From: Acholeplasmataceae bacterium UBA6190
GTDB taxonomy: Bacteria; Bacillota_I; Bacilli_A; Acholeplasmatales; Acholeplasmataceae
Length of the DNA: 13,237 bases
Direction of reading: 5' to 3'
Assembly: GCA_002422045.1 (NCBI GenBank)
Contig: DITG01000094.1
Coordinates: 1 to 13,237 of the forward strand
Part shown: positions 1 through 7,777 of the stretch, one piece after another
How the letters are laid out: each line of letters begins with the position of its first letter
Position numbering within the stretch: position 1 is the stretch's first letter
The notes under the pieces: generated by a model
What the model saw: only the letters and a program-made list of their open reading frames with translations
Databases searched by the model: none
Told to the model about the DNA's origin: nothing
Position numbers and translations under genes: made by a program

Positions 1-1009
1 AAAGACCTAGGAGAAGTCCTAGAACATATCCTGAGTTGAAATTGTCGCCAGCACCTGTGGTGAGAACAGGTTTTGCACAGAAAGGTCCGAAGTCTTGATA
101 GAACTTGCCATCAATGACAGTGCAAGAATTGTCAACTGGGTGAATGACGATACCGAAGATACCGGCATAACGATAAAGTGCCTGATTCAAATCCTCGAGT
201 GAAACGGTCATGTCTTTCAAAGACTGTGACTCAAACAGATTGAGGACACCTGCGACATCATAGGCCTCTTTCTTGTTCAGTCCTAAAATGACTCTGAAAT
301 GATGATTGAATTGCTTGAGCAAATCAATGATTTCGATGATTTCATGATGCTCTCTCTTTTCAGGATCTGCCAAATCAATGAACAGAATCGGTTTGATATT
401 GCGTTTCGGTAATTGTGGCAAAATGAATTTGATGACCTTTTTCCAAAGTTCAGTCATCTTGGGCAACATCGACCAGTTCACTGCAGCAAACAGATCGAGT
501 TCAGAAAGTAGTTTGACGAATGGCTTTTCGCCAACGACTTCGATCAAACGTTCATAATTGACATCCTTAAGAGAGTCCATCTTACCGAGCATCAGTTTGC
601 CATCCATGAATTCAAGCGCATCGGTATGGCCATTTTCAGCGATGGTGTAGAGTTTTGCTGCGGGTTCCATGTCGATGAACACTTCATGGATGTTTGGGTT
701 CCCAAGTGCACCAATGTAAGTGATGGTAGGTTCATGCATCGATAATGCATTGCACATGATTGGACCATTACCACCCAGTTTTTTCACGATGGGTAGTAAT
801 TCGATATTGGTCGACAGACCACTCGCTTTTTCAATGCGTTTTGAAAGTGCAAGCAGTGTTTCGATGCGTGTGAAATGTTCACTGTCTTGACGCTTGTCAA
901 CTACATGGATGATTTCATCCACAAATCCGTCAAATCCTAACACCATGTTGAGTTGTTTGGGATCTTTGGCCTTTAACTTTTTTGTAATCTCTAATTTGTT
1001 TGGATTCAT
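1..1009 (-). CDS. PfkB/ribokinase-superfamily carbohydrate kinase, C-terminus cut by window edge
   Basis: Probable cytosolic ATP-dependent sugar kinase; the substrate cannot be told. I read 336 residues on the minus strand running off the left edge, with no internal stop. PfkB hallmarks are in order: an N-terminal substrate-site motif GFDGFVDE near residues 25-32, a Gly-rich GGNGP at 79-83, an LGLNKKEA stretch (N245, E248) and the C-terminal anion-hole motif TTGAGDNFNSG (317-327), with D322 the expected catalytic base. Family members usually run 300-370 residues, so little is missing. The ATG at 1009 lacks a good ribosome site at normal distance: GAAAGGAG lies about 30 bases upstream (1039-1046). 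An in-frame TTG at 1048 would add 13 residues and has AAGGTG (1057-1062) before it, but that would lie at or ahead of the predicted transcript start. The start is therefore uncertain; the family assignment is firm. Confidence 0.85.
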   Translation of the reverse strand, partial: MNPNKLEITKKLKAKDPKQLNMVLGFDGFVDEIIHVVDKRQDSEHFTRIETLLALSKRIEKASGLSTNIELLPIVKKLGGNGPIMCNALSMHEPTITYIGALGNPNIHEVFIDMEPAAKLYTIAENGHTDALEFMDGKLMLGKMDSLKDVNYERLIEVVGEKPFVKLLSELDLFAAVNWSMLPKMTELWKKVIKFILPQLPKRNIKPILFIDLADPEKREHHEIIEIIDLLKQFNHHFRVILGLNKKEAYDVAGVLNLFESQSLKDMTVSLEDLNQALYRYAGIFGIVIHPVDNSCTVIDGKFYQDFGPFCAKPVLTTGAGDNFNSGYVLGLLLGL

Positions 1010-1068
1010 ATGTTTTTCGTCAATCTCAAAGAGATGAGCTCCTTTCAATGATGTGACACCTTATTCAT

Positions 1069-1096
1069 AGTATATCAAATAAATCAAAAAAGTCGA
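1069..1096 (-). promoter_or_regulatory. Candidate sigma-A promoter of the sugar kinase
   Basis: On the minus strand a -35-like TCGACT (1091-1096, 4 of 6 to consensus) and a -10 TATACT (1069-1074, 5 of 6) are separated by 16 bases. Transcription would begin near 1062, leaving a leader of about 50 bases before the ATG at 1009. It is predicted from the hexamers alone. Confidence 0.4.
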
Positions 1097-1107
1097 TGAT
1101 AAACAGC

Positions 1108-1121
1108 CATGAATAGTCATG
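1108..1121. repeat. Small inverted repeat (CATGA-ATAG-TCATG) in the divergent intergenic region
   Basis: A perfect 5+5 base inverted repeat with a 4-base centre lies just upstream of the predicted -35 of the kinase promoter. It could be an operator half-site pair or a chance palindrome; nothing else supports a role. Confidence 0.2.
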
Positions 1122-1182
1122 AAAGGAGGTATTTTGGTTTTTAGGAATCGACGCGATGAAAAATGATGAATATCGGAAAAAT

Positions 1183-1196
1183 TTATGATATCATAA
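1183..1196. promoter_or_regulatory. Perfect 14-bp palindrome upstream of sua5
   Basis: TTATGATATCATAA is perfectly self-complementary and ends 27 bases before the sua5 start codon. It contains a TATGAT that could serve as a -10 box (1184-1189), although no convincing -35 lies 16-18 bases before it. A palindrome overlapping a -10 would suit a dimeric repressor, but AT-rich palindromes also arise by chance. Confidence 0.3.
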
Positions 1197-1223
1197 TCAT
1201 GCAACACTGCAAAGAGGAATCTA

Positions 1224-2252
1224 ATGAAAACGACCATTTATCAAGCACATGAATTGAATCAGCAATCTGTGCAAGCACACATTAAATCCGTTCTGTCATC
1301 GGGCGGTCTTGTCGTGTTTCCTACGGAAACGGTCTATGGTATCGGTGCAAATGCCTTGATGGATGACGCTGTTTATGCCATTTATCGTGCCAAAGGCAGA
1401 CCTTCTGATAACCCGCTGATTGTTCATGTCTCAAAAAAAAGTGATATCTATAAGTATGCTGTCAATGTCCCTCAAATCGCAGAACTTCTCATTGAATCTT
1501 TCATGCCAGGACCATTGACCCTCGTGCTTCACAAACATCCATCCTTATCCAAAGCCGTTACGGGAGGTTTGGATACAGTCGCCATTCGAATCCCCAGTCA
1601 TCAAGTTGCTTTGAAAGTCATTGACATTGCAGGTTTACCGATTTGTGCACCATCTGCCAATCTGAGTGGGAGACCTTCCTCGACTCAAGTATCGCATGTC
1701 CTTCAAGATTTTGATGGGAAAGTCGACATCGTCATCGATGGCGGTAGCACGGAAATCGGTGTGGAATCAACAGTATTAGATTTGACTTCACCTGTTCCGA
1801 CATTGCTCAGACCTGGGAGAATCACCTTGGATATGATTGAATCCGTCTTGAAGATGAACATCAACGACTCCTCGTCCGATGAGCGGATCGACATACCGAA
1901 ATCACCCGGGATGAAATATACGCATTATGCACCGAAAGGCAAACTGACGCTTCTCAGTGGATCCTTTGAAAACGTGATTGAGTATATGAAACGAAGTATC
2001 TTTGATGATCCTGATATTGGGATTGTCTGTCCTTCGGAATATGCGATAGAACTGAAGGCCAAACATGTATTTGATCTTGGATCTTTAGAAGATATGAATG
2101 CTATCGGATCAACTATTTTCAGTGCTCTAAGACATATGGATCAGTTAGAAATCAAGCATATACTCATACCAGTTCTACCCACAAAAGGATTTGGCAGTGC
2201 CATCATGAACCGTTTGATCAAGGCAAGTGGCCATCACATCATCGAACTTTAG
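1224..2252 (+). CDS. sua5: L-threonylcarbamoyladenylate synthase, Sua5/YwlC type
   Basis: Cytosolic enzyme making threonylcarbamoyl-AMP from threonine, bicarbonate and ATP, the first step of the t6A modification at position 37 of ANN-decoding tRNAs; TsaB/TsaD/TsaE then transfer the group. The 342-residue protein has the long Sua5 layout: a YrdC domain (about 10-200) followed by a linker and a Sua5 domain (about 228-342). Visible motifs are FPTETVYGIGANA (32-44), the KxR...SxN nucleotide site in RAKGRPSDNPLIVHV (55-69; K57, R59), the MPGPLTLVL segment (94-102), APSANLSGR (142-150) and STVLDL...LLRPGRI (182-200). The SPGMKYTHYAPKGKL stretch (227-241) marks the linker/Sua5 junction. The ATG has AGAGGAA about 5 bases upstream. 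It stands alone, divergent from the sugar kinase and separated from the ABC genes by a hairpin. Length and motifs look intact. Confidence 0.95.
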   Translation: MKTTIYQAHELNQQSVQAHIKSVLSSGGLVVFPTETVYGIGANALMDDAVYAIYRAKGRPSDNPLIVHVSKKSDIYKYAVNVPQIAELLIESFMPGPLTLVLHKHPSLSKAVTGGLDTVAIRIPSHQVALKVIDIAGLPICAPSANLSGRPSSTQVSHVLQDFDGKVDIVIDGGSTEIGVESTVLDLTSPVPTLLRPGRITLDMIESVLKMNINDSSSDERIDIPKSPGMKYTHYAPKGKLTLLSGSFENVIEYMKRSIFDDPDIGIVCPSEYAIELKAKHVFDLGSLEDMNAIGSTIFSALRHMDQLEIKHILIPVLPTKGFGSAIMNRLIKASGHHIIEL

Positions 2253-2280
2253 GCAATCACTATTGTGATTGTCTTTTCAT
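2253..2280 (+). terminator. Probable Rho-independent terminator of sua5
   Basis: Immediately after the TAG stop, GCAATCAC (2253-2260) pairs with GTGATTGT (2265-2272) around a TATT loop, giving an 8-pair stem with one G-U, followed by CTTTTCATTTCT. The stem is AT-rich and the U-tract is interrupted, so it may leak. Confidence 0.55.
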
Positions 2281-2283
2281 TTC

Positions 2284-2303
2284 TGATGAAATCACTTTCA
2301 TCA
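2284..2303. repeat. Second perfect hairpin between sua5 and the ABC operon
   Basis: TGATGAAA (2284-2291) and TTTCATCA (2296-2303) are perfect inverted copies around a TCAC loop. It is followed by ACAAAAG, so it lacks a U-tract on the plus strand. It sits 11 bases downstream of the first hairpin and 10 bases upstream of the ABC promoter, so it could back up the terminator or act as an operator. Confidence 0.4.
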
Positions 2304-2313
2304 ACAAAAGGGT

Positions 2314-2341
2314 TTGAAGCTTACCTGTTTAGAGGTATAAT
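2314..2341 (+). promoter_or_regulatory. Promoter of the ABC exporter operon
   Basis: TTGAAG (2314-2319, 4 of 6) and a perfect TATAAT (2336-2341) are separated by 16 bases. Transcription would start near 2348, about 30 bases before the ATG at 2378. Confidence 0.65.
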
Positions 2342-2377
2342 GAATGTGTATTTTCTATAGAAAGAGTGTTCACATCT

Positions 2378-4111
2378 ATGATCAACATCTACAAAAAAAT
2401 AGGATGGTTCATTAAAGAACAGTGGAAGACGTACATCGTCATGCTGTTTTTACTCTTAACCATCGCAGCCATCTCTTTGGCACCTGCCTATGTCCTTGGC
2501 TTATCGATTGACACCATCGTCAGTGGTGGTCTGAACAGATCATCTTTATGGATGTTGGTCGGACTTTTGGTGCTCTTGCCTGTGGCTCGATATTTGATTT
2601 CATTCACCTACAACCATCTATCACACAAGACTGCGCAAATGCTTTCATTCAAACTGAGAAAGAAATATTTGTCGCATCTTTTTGACATGGACTCTAAATT
2701 TTTCGAACAGTATGAAAAAGGAGACTTGATCAGCCGTGTGACTGCTGATCTTGATGCCATCACGCAAGCAGCGACTTCGCTTCTTGAAGGGATTATTTTT
2801 AACGTCGGTGTCATCATTTTCGCCATTGGTGTCATGGGATTTTCGATTTCATGGAATCTGACACTCATTTCGATTTCGATCATGCCCTTCGGTCTGACCA
2901 TTTTGAACGTTATTCGTTATAACAAACGCAAATACATCAAAAGACATCGTGAAATCTATGCAGACATGACCGAAAAAGTGCTTGAGTCCGTCGAAGGACA
3001 AAAAGCGATTCGTGCGTATGTCCAAGAAGACAATGACCTGATCAAGCAAAACAAGGCCATCGATGCCGATATTGAATCCTGGCGTTATATTGTTCGGTAT
3101 GAAAACTGGTTCAACCCGTTGTTTGAAGTCATCTATGGTATCGCGTATGTTTTGGCGTTCATCTTTGGTGTCATCTTCATCATCAGGCAAGAAATGACGT
3201 TGGGTGGGTTGATCACCTTTGTTTCCTATGTCGGGATGCTATATGGTCCGATCATTTCCATTTCAACCATTTTCACACAAATCAACAACGCCACCATCTC
3301 AATTGATCGCTATGATGAAATCATGAAATCTTTACCTGTGGTTCATGACGAAGAAGATTCGATTCCGATTTTAAACTTTAACGAGATTCATTTCAAAAAT
3401 GTCACATTCAAATATCCTTTTGACAAGGTACCCGTCATCAAGAACATCACATTCACGATCAAACGAGGCGAAACGATTGGGATCGTCGGTCCGACTGGAG
3501 CTGGCAAGTCCACATTGATTAGACAACTCTTGCGTGAATTCAATGTCACCGATGGTGAAATCTATATTGATTCAGACAAAATTGAGCACTATAAGATTGA
3601 AGATATCAGAAACTTAGTGGGTTATGTACCTCAATCACATATGCTTTTCAGACGTAAAGTCGATGAAAACATCATGATCGGCAATCCGAAAGCCAATCAT
3701 GAAGAACTGGATAAAGCTGTGAAGATTGCAGACTTTGAAAAGGATCTGAATTATTTGACCAATGGTTTGCAGACAATGGTTGGAGAATCCGGTGTGAGTC
3801 TTTCAGGTGGACAGAAACAGCGTCTATCGATTGCGCGTGCACTGATCAAGAATCCTGCGATTTTGATTCTAGATGATTCTTTATCGGCTGTCGATGCTCA
3901 GACAGAAGATACCATCATTGAACATTTGAAAGCTTTCCGTGAGGGCAAGACGAATATCATCGTTGCCCATCGTTTTTCTGCTGTGCGTGATGCCGATAAG
4001 ATTTTCGTGTTGGAAAACGGGAAGATCACTCAGCAAGGCACACATGATGAATTGCTCCGTCAGGATGGCTGGTACAAACACCAGTACATTCAACAGATGA
4101 CGATGAAGTAG
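2378..4111 (+). CDS. Heterodimeric ABC exporter subunit 1 (YheI/BmrC-like), degenerate Walker B
   Basis: Membrane half-transporter of the type I (ABCB) exporter fold: six membrane helices (about 18-300), then a nucleotide-binding domain (about 335-577). Visible motifs are Walker A GPTGAGKST (371-379), Q-loop Gln419, signature LSGGQ (475-479), Walker B AILILDD (494-500) and H-loop H531. The position after the Walker B Asp is D500 instead of the catalytic Glu, as in BmrC and TM287, so this subunit supplies the inactive site's Walker motifs and the good signature for its partner. The 577-residue length matches YheI-type subunits. I chose the ATG at 2378, with AAAGAG (2361-2366) 11 bases before it; a GTG at 2366 would add four residues but has only a purine-rich stretch abutting it. 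The stop overlaps the ribosome site of the next gene, whose ATG lies 10 bases on. The substrate is unknown; multidrug or peptide export is only inferred from the family. Confidence 0.9.
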   Translation: MINIYKKIGWFIKEQWKTYIVMLFLLLTIAAISLAPAYVLGLSIDTIVSGGLNRSSLWMLVGLLVLLPVARYLISFTYNHLSHKTAQMLSFKLRKKYLSHLFDMDSKFFEQYEKGDLISRVTADLDAITQAATSLLEGIIFNVGVIIFAIGVMGFSISWNLTLISISIMPFGLTILNVIRYNKRKYIKRHREIYADMTEKVLESVEGQKAIRAYVQEDNDLIKQNKAIDADIESWRYIVRYENWFNPLFEVIYGIAYVLAFIFGVIFIIRQEMTLGGLITFVSYVGMLYGPIISISTIFTQINNATISIDRYDEIMKSLPVVHDEEDSIPILNFNEIHFKNVTFKYPFDKVPVIKNITFTIKRGETIGIVGPTGAGKSTLIRQLLREFNVTDGEIYIDSDKIEHYKIEDIRNLVGYVPQSHMLFRRKVDENIMIGNPKANHEELDKAVKIADFEKDLNYLTNGLQTMVGESGVSLSGGQKQRLSIARALIKNPAILILDDSLSAVDAQTEDTIIEHLKAFREGKTNIIVAHRFSAVRDADKIFVLENGKITQQGTHDELLRQDGWYKHQYIQQMTMK

Positions 4112-4121
4112 GAGAAAACCC

Positions 4122-6125
4122 ATGAAAACCATGAGAAAAGTATGGCGATATATCGCCAAATATAAAAAACTCCTGTTCATCACGCTTTCCGCGATGATTG
4201 TTGTCCAAGGGTTAGGTCTTGTTGCCCCATTGATTGTCAAAAGCATCCTTGATGATTATTTGGTCGGTATCGAACGTCCTTGGTATGAAACCACAGAAGT
4301 CAATCAAGAAGTTGAATATCAAGGTCGGTATTTTACACAAGAAGAAGCTTCAGGCGATGGGATTTCGATTGTGATTTATCAAGGTAAGTATTATTTCATC
4401 GATGAAATTGCCCAAAGAGGCAACAAATCGATTTCAGGTAGCACCCTGACGGTCATTTCACAAGAAGGGCTGACCTATCAGTATCAGATTGAACAAATGA
4501 CAAGCGATGAGATTTTCGCGTTTTATCAGCCGTCCATGCGTCCTTTGTCCATCTTGTTACTCTTGCTCACATTACGCTTTTTCCTACAGATTCTATTCAC
4601 GTATATCCAACGTATTTCGACTTCGATGATCAACGTCAATATCGTCAGAGATGCCAGAAAAGATGCAGTGGCTTCTCTTCAGCGTATGCCCATGACGTAT
4701 TTTGAGACTGAACCAGCTGGAAAGATTGCCAACCGCATCATCACGGATGTCGGTGGCATGATGAACTTGTTTTCAACGATCATGAATCTGCTTGTGAATG
4801 CGACGCTCGCGGTCATATTTGCGTATATCGGGATGTTTTATCTTGATTCGACCCTTGCGCTATTGACATTCTTGGTCTTCCCTCTGGTCTACGTTTGGTT
4901 ACGTTTTTTCATGAAGAAACTCAACAAAATCGCCGTCAAAGTCAACGAACAAAACTCGATGATCACTGCCAATCTGAATGAAATCATCAATGGCATCGGC
5001 ATTCTTCAGATCTTCAACTTCAGAAATCAGACTGAAGACAAATTCAATGAACTCTCCAATGACTTCATGAAGGAAAAAATCAAAGAAAATCTCTTGCATC
5101 TGTCGATCGGCTGGAACATGATTCGCTTGCTCGGCGCACTGGTCACATCCGTCATTGTCCTTTATTTCGGTCAAGGCTATCTGAACATCGCAGGATTTGT
5201 GGTGAGTGCAGGGATCATCTATGCTTATAATGATTATTTGTCACGACTGATTGAACCGGTTGGGACACTATTCAGAGAAATCGGCAATCTGCAGCATGCT
5301 GTTGTTCGCACAGAGCGTATTTTCAAGATCATTGATGGTGATCAAGAAGATGGATCTTTTGAAATCATCGAACGTTTCAAAGGGGATATCACTTTCGACA
5401 ACATCTGGTTTTCGTATAATCCAGGGACTCCAGTCTTAAAAGGTGTTGACCTAGACATCAAAAAAGGCACTATGGTCGGCCTCGTCGGACATACGGGATC
5501 TGGCAAATCTTCACTGGTGAGCCTACTCATGCGTTTTTATGACTTAAAACCCACTGACATGGGTAGAATCTTAGTCGACGGCAATGAAATCACAAACTAT
5601 TCCAAGAGAACTTACCGCACTCATGTCGGTATTATCTTGCAAGACCCTGTATTGCTCAAAGGCACGATTGCTGATAACGTACGTTTCGGTAGAAACGATG
5701 TCACCGATGCCGAAGTTGAGCATATCTTAAGAGATATCGGTGGTAGTAAGTTACTCGATAAATTGGAAAACGGTGTCAGCCAGATGATCACACGAGGTGG
5801 CGGGAATCTGTCTGTCGGAGAAAAGCAAATCATTTCATTTGCGCGTGCTGTTGTCCATGATCCAGTGATTCTCGTGATGGATGAAGCAACAGCCAATATC
5901 GACACTGAAACAGAGACCATGATTCAAACCGCTTTGGAAAAGGTCAAACAGGGCAGAACGATGATCGTCATCGCGCATCGTCTATCCACGATCAAGAATG
6001 CGGATAAGATTGTCGTCTTGGAAAACGGATTCAAGGTCGAAGAAGGCAGACATCGCGATTTGCTTGCGAAAAATGGCGTGTACGCGAATATTTATAGATC
6101 ACAAATCAAAACAACTTCAGAATGA
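4122..6125 (+). CDS. Heterodimeric ABC exporter subunit 2 (YheH/BmrD-like) with large extracellular insert
   Basis: Partner of the preceding half-transporter; the two form one exporter in the cytoplasmic membrane. The 667-residue protein has a first membrane helix (about 17-45), a hydrophilic insert of about 95 residues (46-142) between helices 1 and 2 that would face outward, the remaining five helices (to about 375) and a nucleotide-binding domain. Motifs are Walker A GHTGSGKSS (456-464), Q507, a degenerate signature LSVGE (563-567), a canonical Walker B VILVMDE with catalytic E588, and H619. This mirrors subunit 1: its catalytic Walker B pairs with the LSGGQ of subunit 1 to make the single active ATP site. 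YheH of Bacillus also carries an insert at this place. AGGAG lies 7 bases before the ATG, overlapping the previous stop codon, so translation is probably coupled. It ends at a strong hairpin. Confidence 0.9.
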   Translation: MKTMRKVWRYIAKYKKLLFITLSAMIVVQGLGLVAPLIVKSILDDYLVGIERPWYETTEVNQEVEYQGRYFTQEEASGDGISIVIYQGKYYFIDEIAQRGNKSISGSTLTVISQEGLTYQYQIEQMTSDEIFAFYQPSMRPLSILLLLLTLRFFLQILFTYIQRISTSMINVNIVRDARKDAVASLQRMPMTYFETEPAGKIANRIITDVGGMMNLFSTIMNLLVNATLAVIFAYIGMFYLDSTLALLTFLVFPLVYVWLRFFMKKLNKIAVKVNEQNSMITANLNEIINGIGILQIFNFRNQTEDKFNELSNDFMKEKIKENLLHLSIGWNMIRLLGALVTSVIVLYFGQGYLNIAGFVVSAGIIYAYNDYLSRLIEPVGTLFREIGNLQHAVVRTERIFKIIDGDQEDGSFEIIERFKGDITFDNIWFSYNPGTPVLKGVDLDIKKGTMVGLVGHTGSGKSSLVSLLMRFYDLKPTDMGRILVDGNEITNYSKRTYRTHVGIILQDPVLLKGTIADNVRFGRNDVTDAEVEHILRDIGGSKLLDKLENGVSQMITRGGGNLSVGEKQIISFARAVVHDPVILVMDEATANIDTETETMIQTALEKVKQGRTMIVIAHRLSTIKNADKIVVLENGFKVEEGRHRDLLAKNGVYANIYRSQIKTTSE

Positions 6126-6132
6126 TATGAAA

Positions 6133-6161
6133 AAATCCCACTTCCAAAACAAGTGGGATTT
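6133..6161. terminator. Bidirectional terminator between the ABC exporter and the mrp operon
   Basis: AAATCCCACTT (6133-6143) and AAGTGGGATTT (6151-6161) form a perfect 11-pair stem around a 7-base loop. Read on the minus strand it is followed by an unbroken T run (TTTTTT including the stem end), ideal for ending the mrp transcript. On the plus strand it is followed by GTCATTT and ends the ABC transcript 7 bases after the stop codon. Confidence 0.85.
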
Positions 6162-6166
6162 GTCAT

Positions 6167-7777
6167 TTAGGGGATCATGAACATGAACATCGCAATCATC
6201 ACCATATACAAAATGAATAAGTAATTCGCATTTTCAAAACTAATCGATAGGTTTCGGATTCTAGCCAAAGGCTTGAAATCTCTAACGATGACATATCGAT
6301 AAAGCATGAGTCCTGCCATCACATAGATTGCATAATCGATCCAGTTTTTGATATCAAAAACATTGACATACGATAAATCTTTGCCGAGTAACCAAGATCC
6401 TAGTGGTATATAAAATATTCCAATGGTCACACAAAGGATTGCAATCAAGGTCATGGCAAACTGCTGTTTTCGGTCAGTGAAGATGAAGGATTGTTTGCGA
6501 GGACCGAAGAGAATCGTGGAGAATTTCAAGAAGGATGTCACGGTACCGATGTTGATGATGGTAAACAGAATCATCTTGAAATTGTCATATTTAAAGTCAT
6601 ATTTGACCAAGGTCTTTGAAACAAAGCCGTTGAAGAAGGGAGCACCACTGATGGAAAGCATTCCGACAATCAGTAACACAGCTGTCCAGGGCATGCTTCT
6701 CATGACGCCTCTGATTTCTGAAACCTTCTTGGTGTGATAGTTTTGAATGACAGCACCCGCACCAAGGAAGAGTAATGATTTGAAAAGTGCGTGATTGAAG
6801 ATATGCATCAAGCCTCCGACATAGGAGTAATCAGCAACAGAGGATAATCCCATCACCATGATCCCAATCTGAGAAACCGTATGATAGGCAAGAATCTGTT
6901 TCAAGTCTTTTTGAACCAGTGCAAAGATGACACCACCGATGGCAGTCACTGCACCGACATAGAACATGACCTGTTCAAGTCCGTAATTGGCAGATTGGAA
7001 CATTTCCATATGAATGCGGATGAACAAGTAGAGAGCACCCTTGACAATGAGTCCTGAAAGTAATGCCGAAATGGTCGACTGTGCAACACCGTGTGCCTTG
7101 GGTAACCAGGTAAACAGAGGAAAGAAAGCCGCTTTGATTGATAGTCCGGAAATCATCATCACATAAGCAAGTTTGATCAAACCCTGATCAGAATACAAAT
7201 GAATGTTTTGACTCAAGTATTGAATATTGATGGTACCGTAGATGTAATAAATCAGAATAATCCCAAGCAGGAAGAACATCGCACCGATCGTATTGACGAG
7301 CAAATAGAAAATCGATGCCTTAAACGATGGTCCGGTCTTTTTATAGGCAATCAAGATGGTGATCAATACGGTCATCAGTTCTAGGAAGACGAAGAGGTTG
7401 AACAAATCATTGGTTTGAATGAGTCCTAAGAAGATGCCTTGCAAGAACATGAAGAAGAAAAGAAATTTGTTTTCATCCCGATTGGTCTTGTATGTATAGA
7501 TGAGTAAAATGAACCACATGACAACCGTCAGTCCGATGAACGCAAGCGATAAACCGTCATTATAGAAACTGATGGCGAACAGACTGTCCCATCCACCAAA
7601 CAAAAGGAGTGTTAAATCAGGATTGTTTGTCACATATTGAGCATAAAAAACAAAGAGCACAATCATCGCAGCTTGGCTGATAAATAGAAACTTGGCTGCC
7701 AATCGGTGATTGATTAAATAGACCACCAGGGAAGACAAGACAGGAATGAAGACAAAAAGAATCGGAAAATAGATCAT
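6167..7777 (-). CDS. mrpD: Mrp antiporter subunit D (NuoN/ND2-like, MbhH-like)
   Basis: Main ion-translocating membrane subunit of the Mrp-type cation/proton antiporter, related to the antiporter-like subunits of respiratory complex I. The 536-residue protein is nearly all membrane helices (about 14). Key charged residues are present: E133 in NLFVFLELM on helix 5, K215 in LSIKAAFFPLFTWLPKAHG on helix 7, K246, and the H325/H329/K333 cluster in the helix 10-11 region. The start is ATG at 7777, with GGAG 7 bases upstream. ATG at 7780, one codon earlier, would give an ATGA overlap with mrpC but with only 4 bases of spacing. Either way its start overlaps the mrpC stop, indicating coupling. It is the last gene of the operon and its stop lies 6 bases from the shared terminator. 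It is the only antiporter-type subunit of the operon, since no MrpA NuoL-like half is present. Confidence 0.92.
   Translation of the reverse strand: MIYFPILFVFIPVLSSLVVYLINHRLAAKFLFISQAAMIVLFVFYAQYVTNNPDLTLLLFGGWDSLFAISFYNDGLSLAFIGLTVVMWFILLIYTYKTNRDENKFLFFFMFLQGIFLGLIQTNDLFNLFVFLELMTVLITILIAYKKTGPSFKASIFYLLVNTIGAMFFLLGIILIYYIYGTINIQYLSQNIHLYSDQGLIKLAYVMMISGLSIKAAFFPLFTWLPKAHGVAQSTISALLSGLIVKGALYLFIRIHMEMFQSANYGLEQVMFYVGAVTAIGGVIFALVQKDLKQILAYHTVSQIGIMVMGLSSVADYSYVGGLMHIFNHALFKSLLFLGAGAVIQNYHTKKVSEIRGVMRSMPWTAVLLIVGMLSISGAPFFNGFVSKTLVKYDFKYDNFKMILFTIINIGTVTSFLKFSTILFGPRKQSFIFTDRKQQFAMTLIAILCVTIGIFYIPLGSWLLGKDLSYVNVFDIKNWIDYAIYVMAGLMLYRYVIVRDFKPLARIRNLSISFENANYLFILYMVMIAMFMFMIP

Noticed and set aside
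592..774. Small minus-strand open frame inside the sugar kinase region
   Set aside because: The kinase on the same strand in another frame covers it with PfkB motifs throughout; the small frame has no recognisable features or ribosome site.
2608..3190. Two minus-strand open frames antisense to ABC subunit 1
   Set aside because: They lie wholly under a well-supported gene with intact family motifs and show no start signals; they are mirror frames.
6423..6737. Plus-strand open frame of 104 codons opposite mrpD
   Set aside because: It is antisense to conserved mrpD membrane helices, with no ribosome site or family signature.
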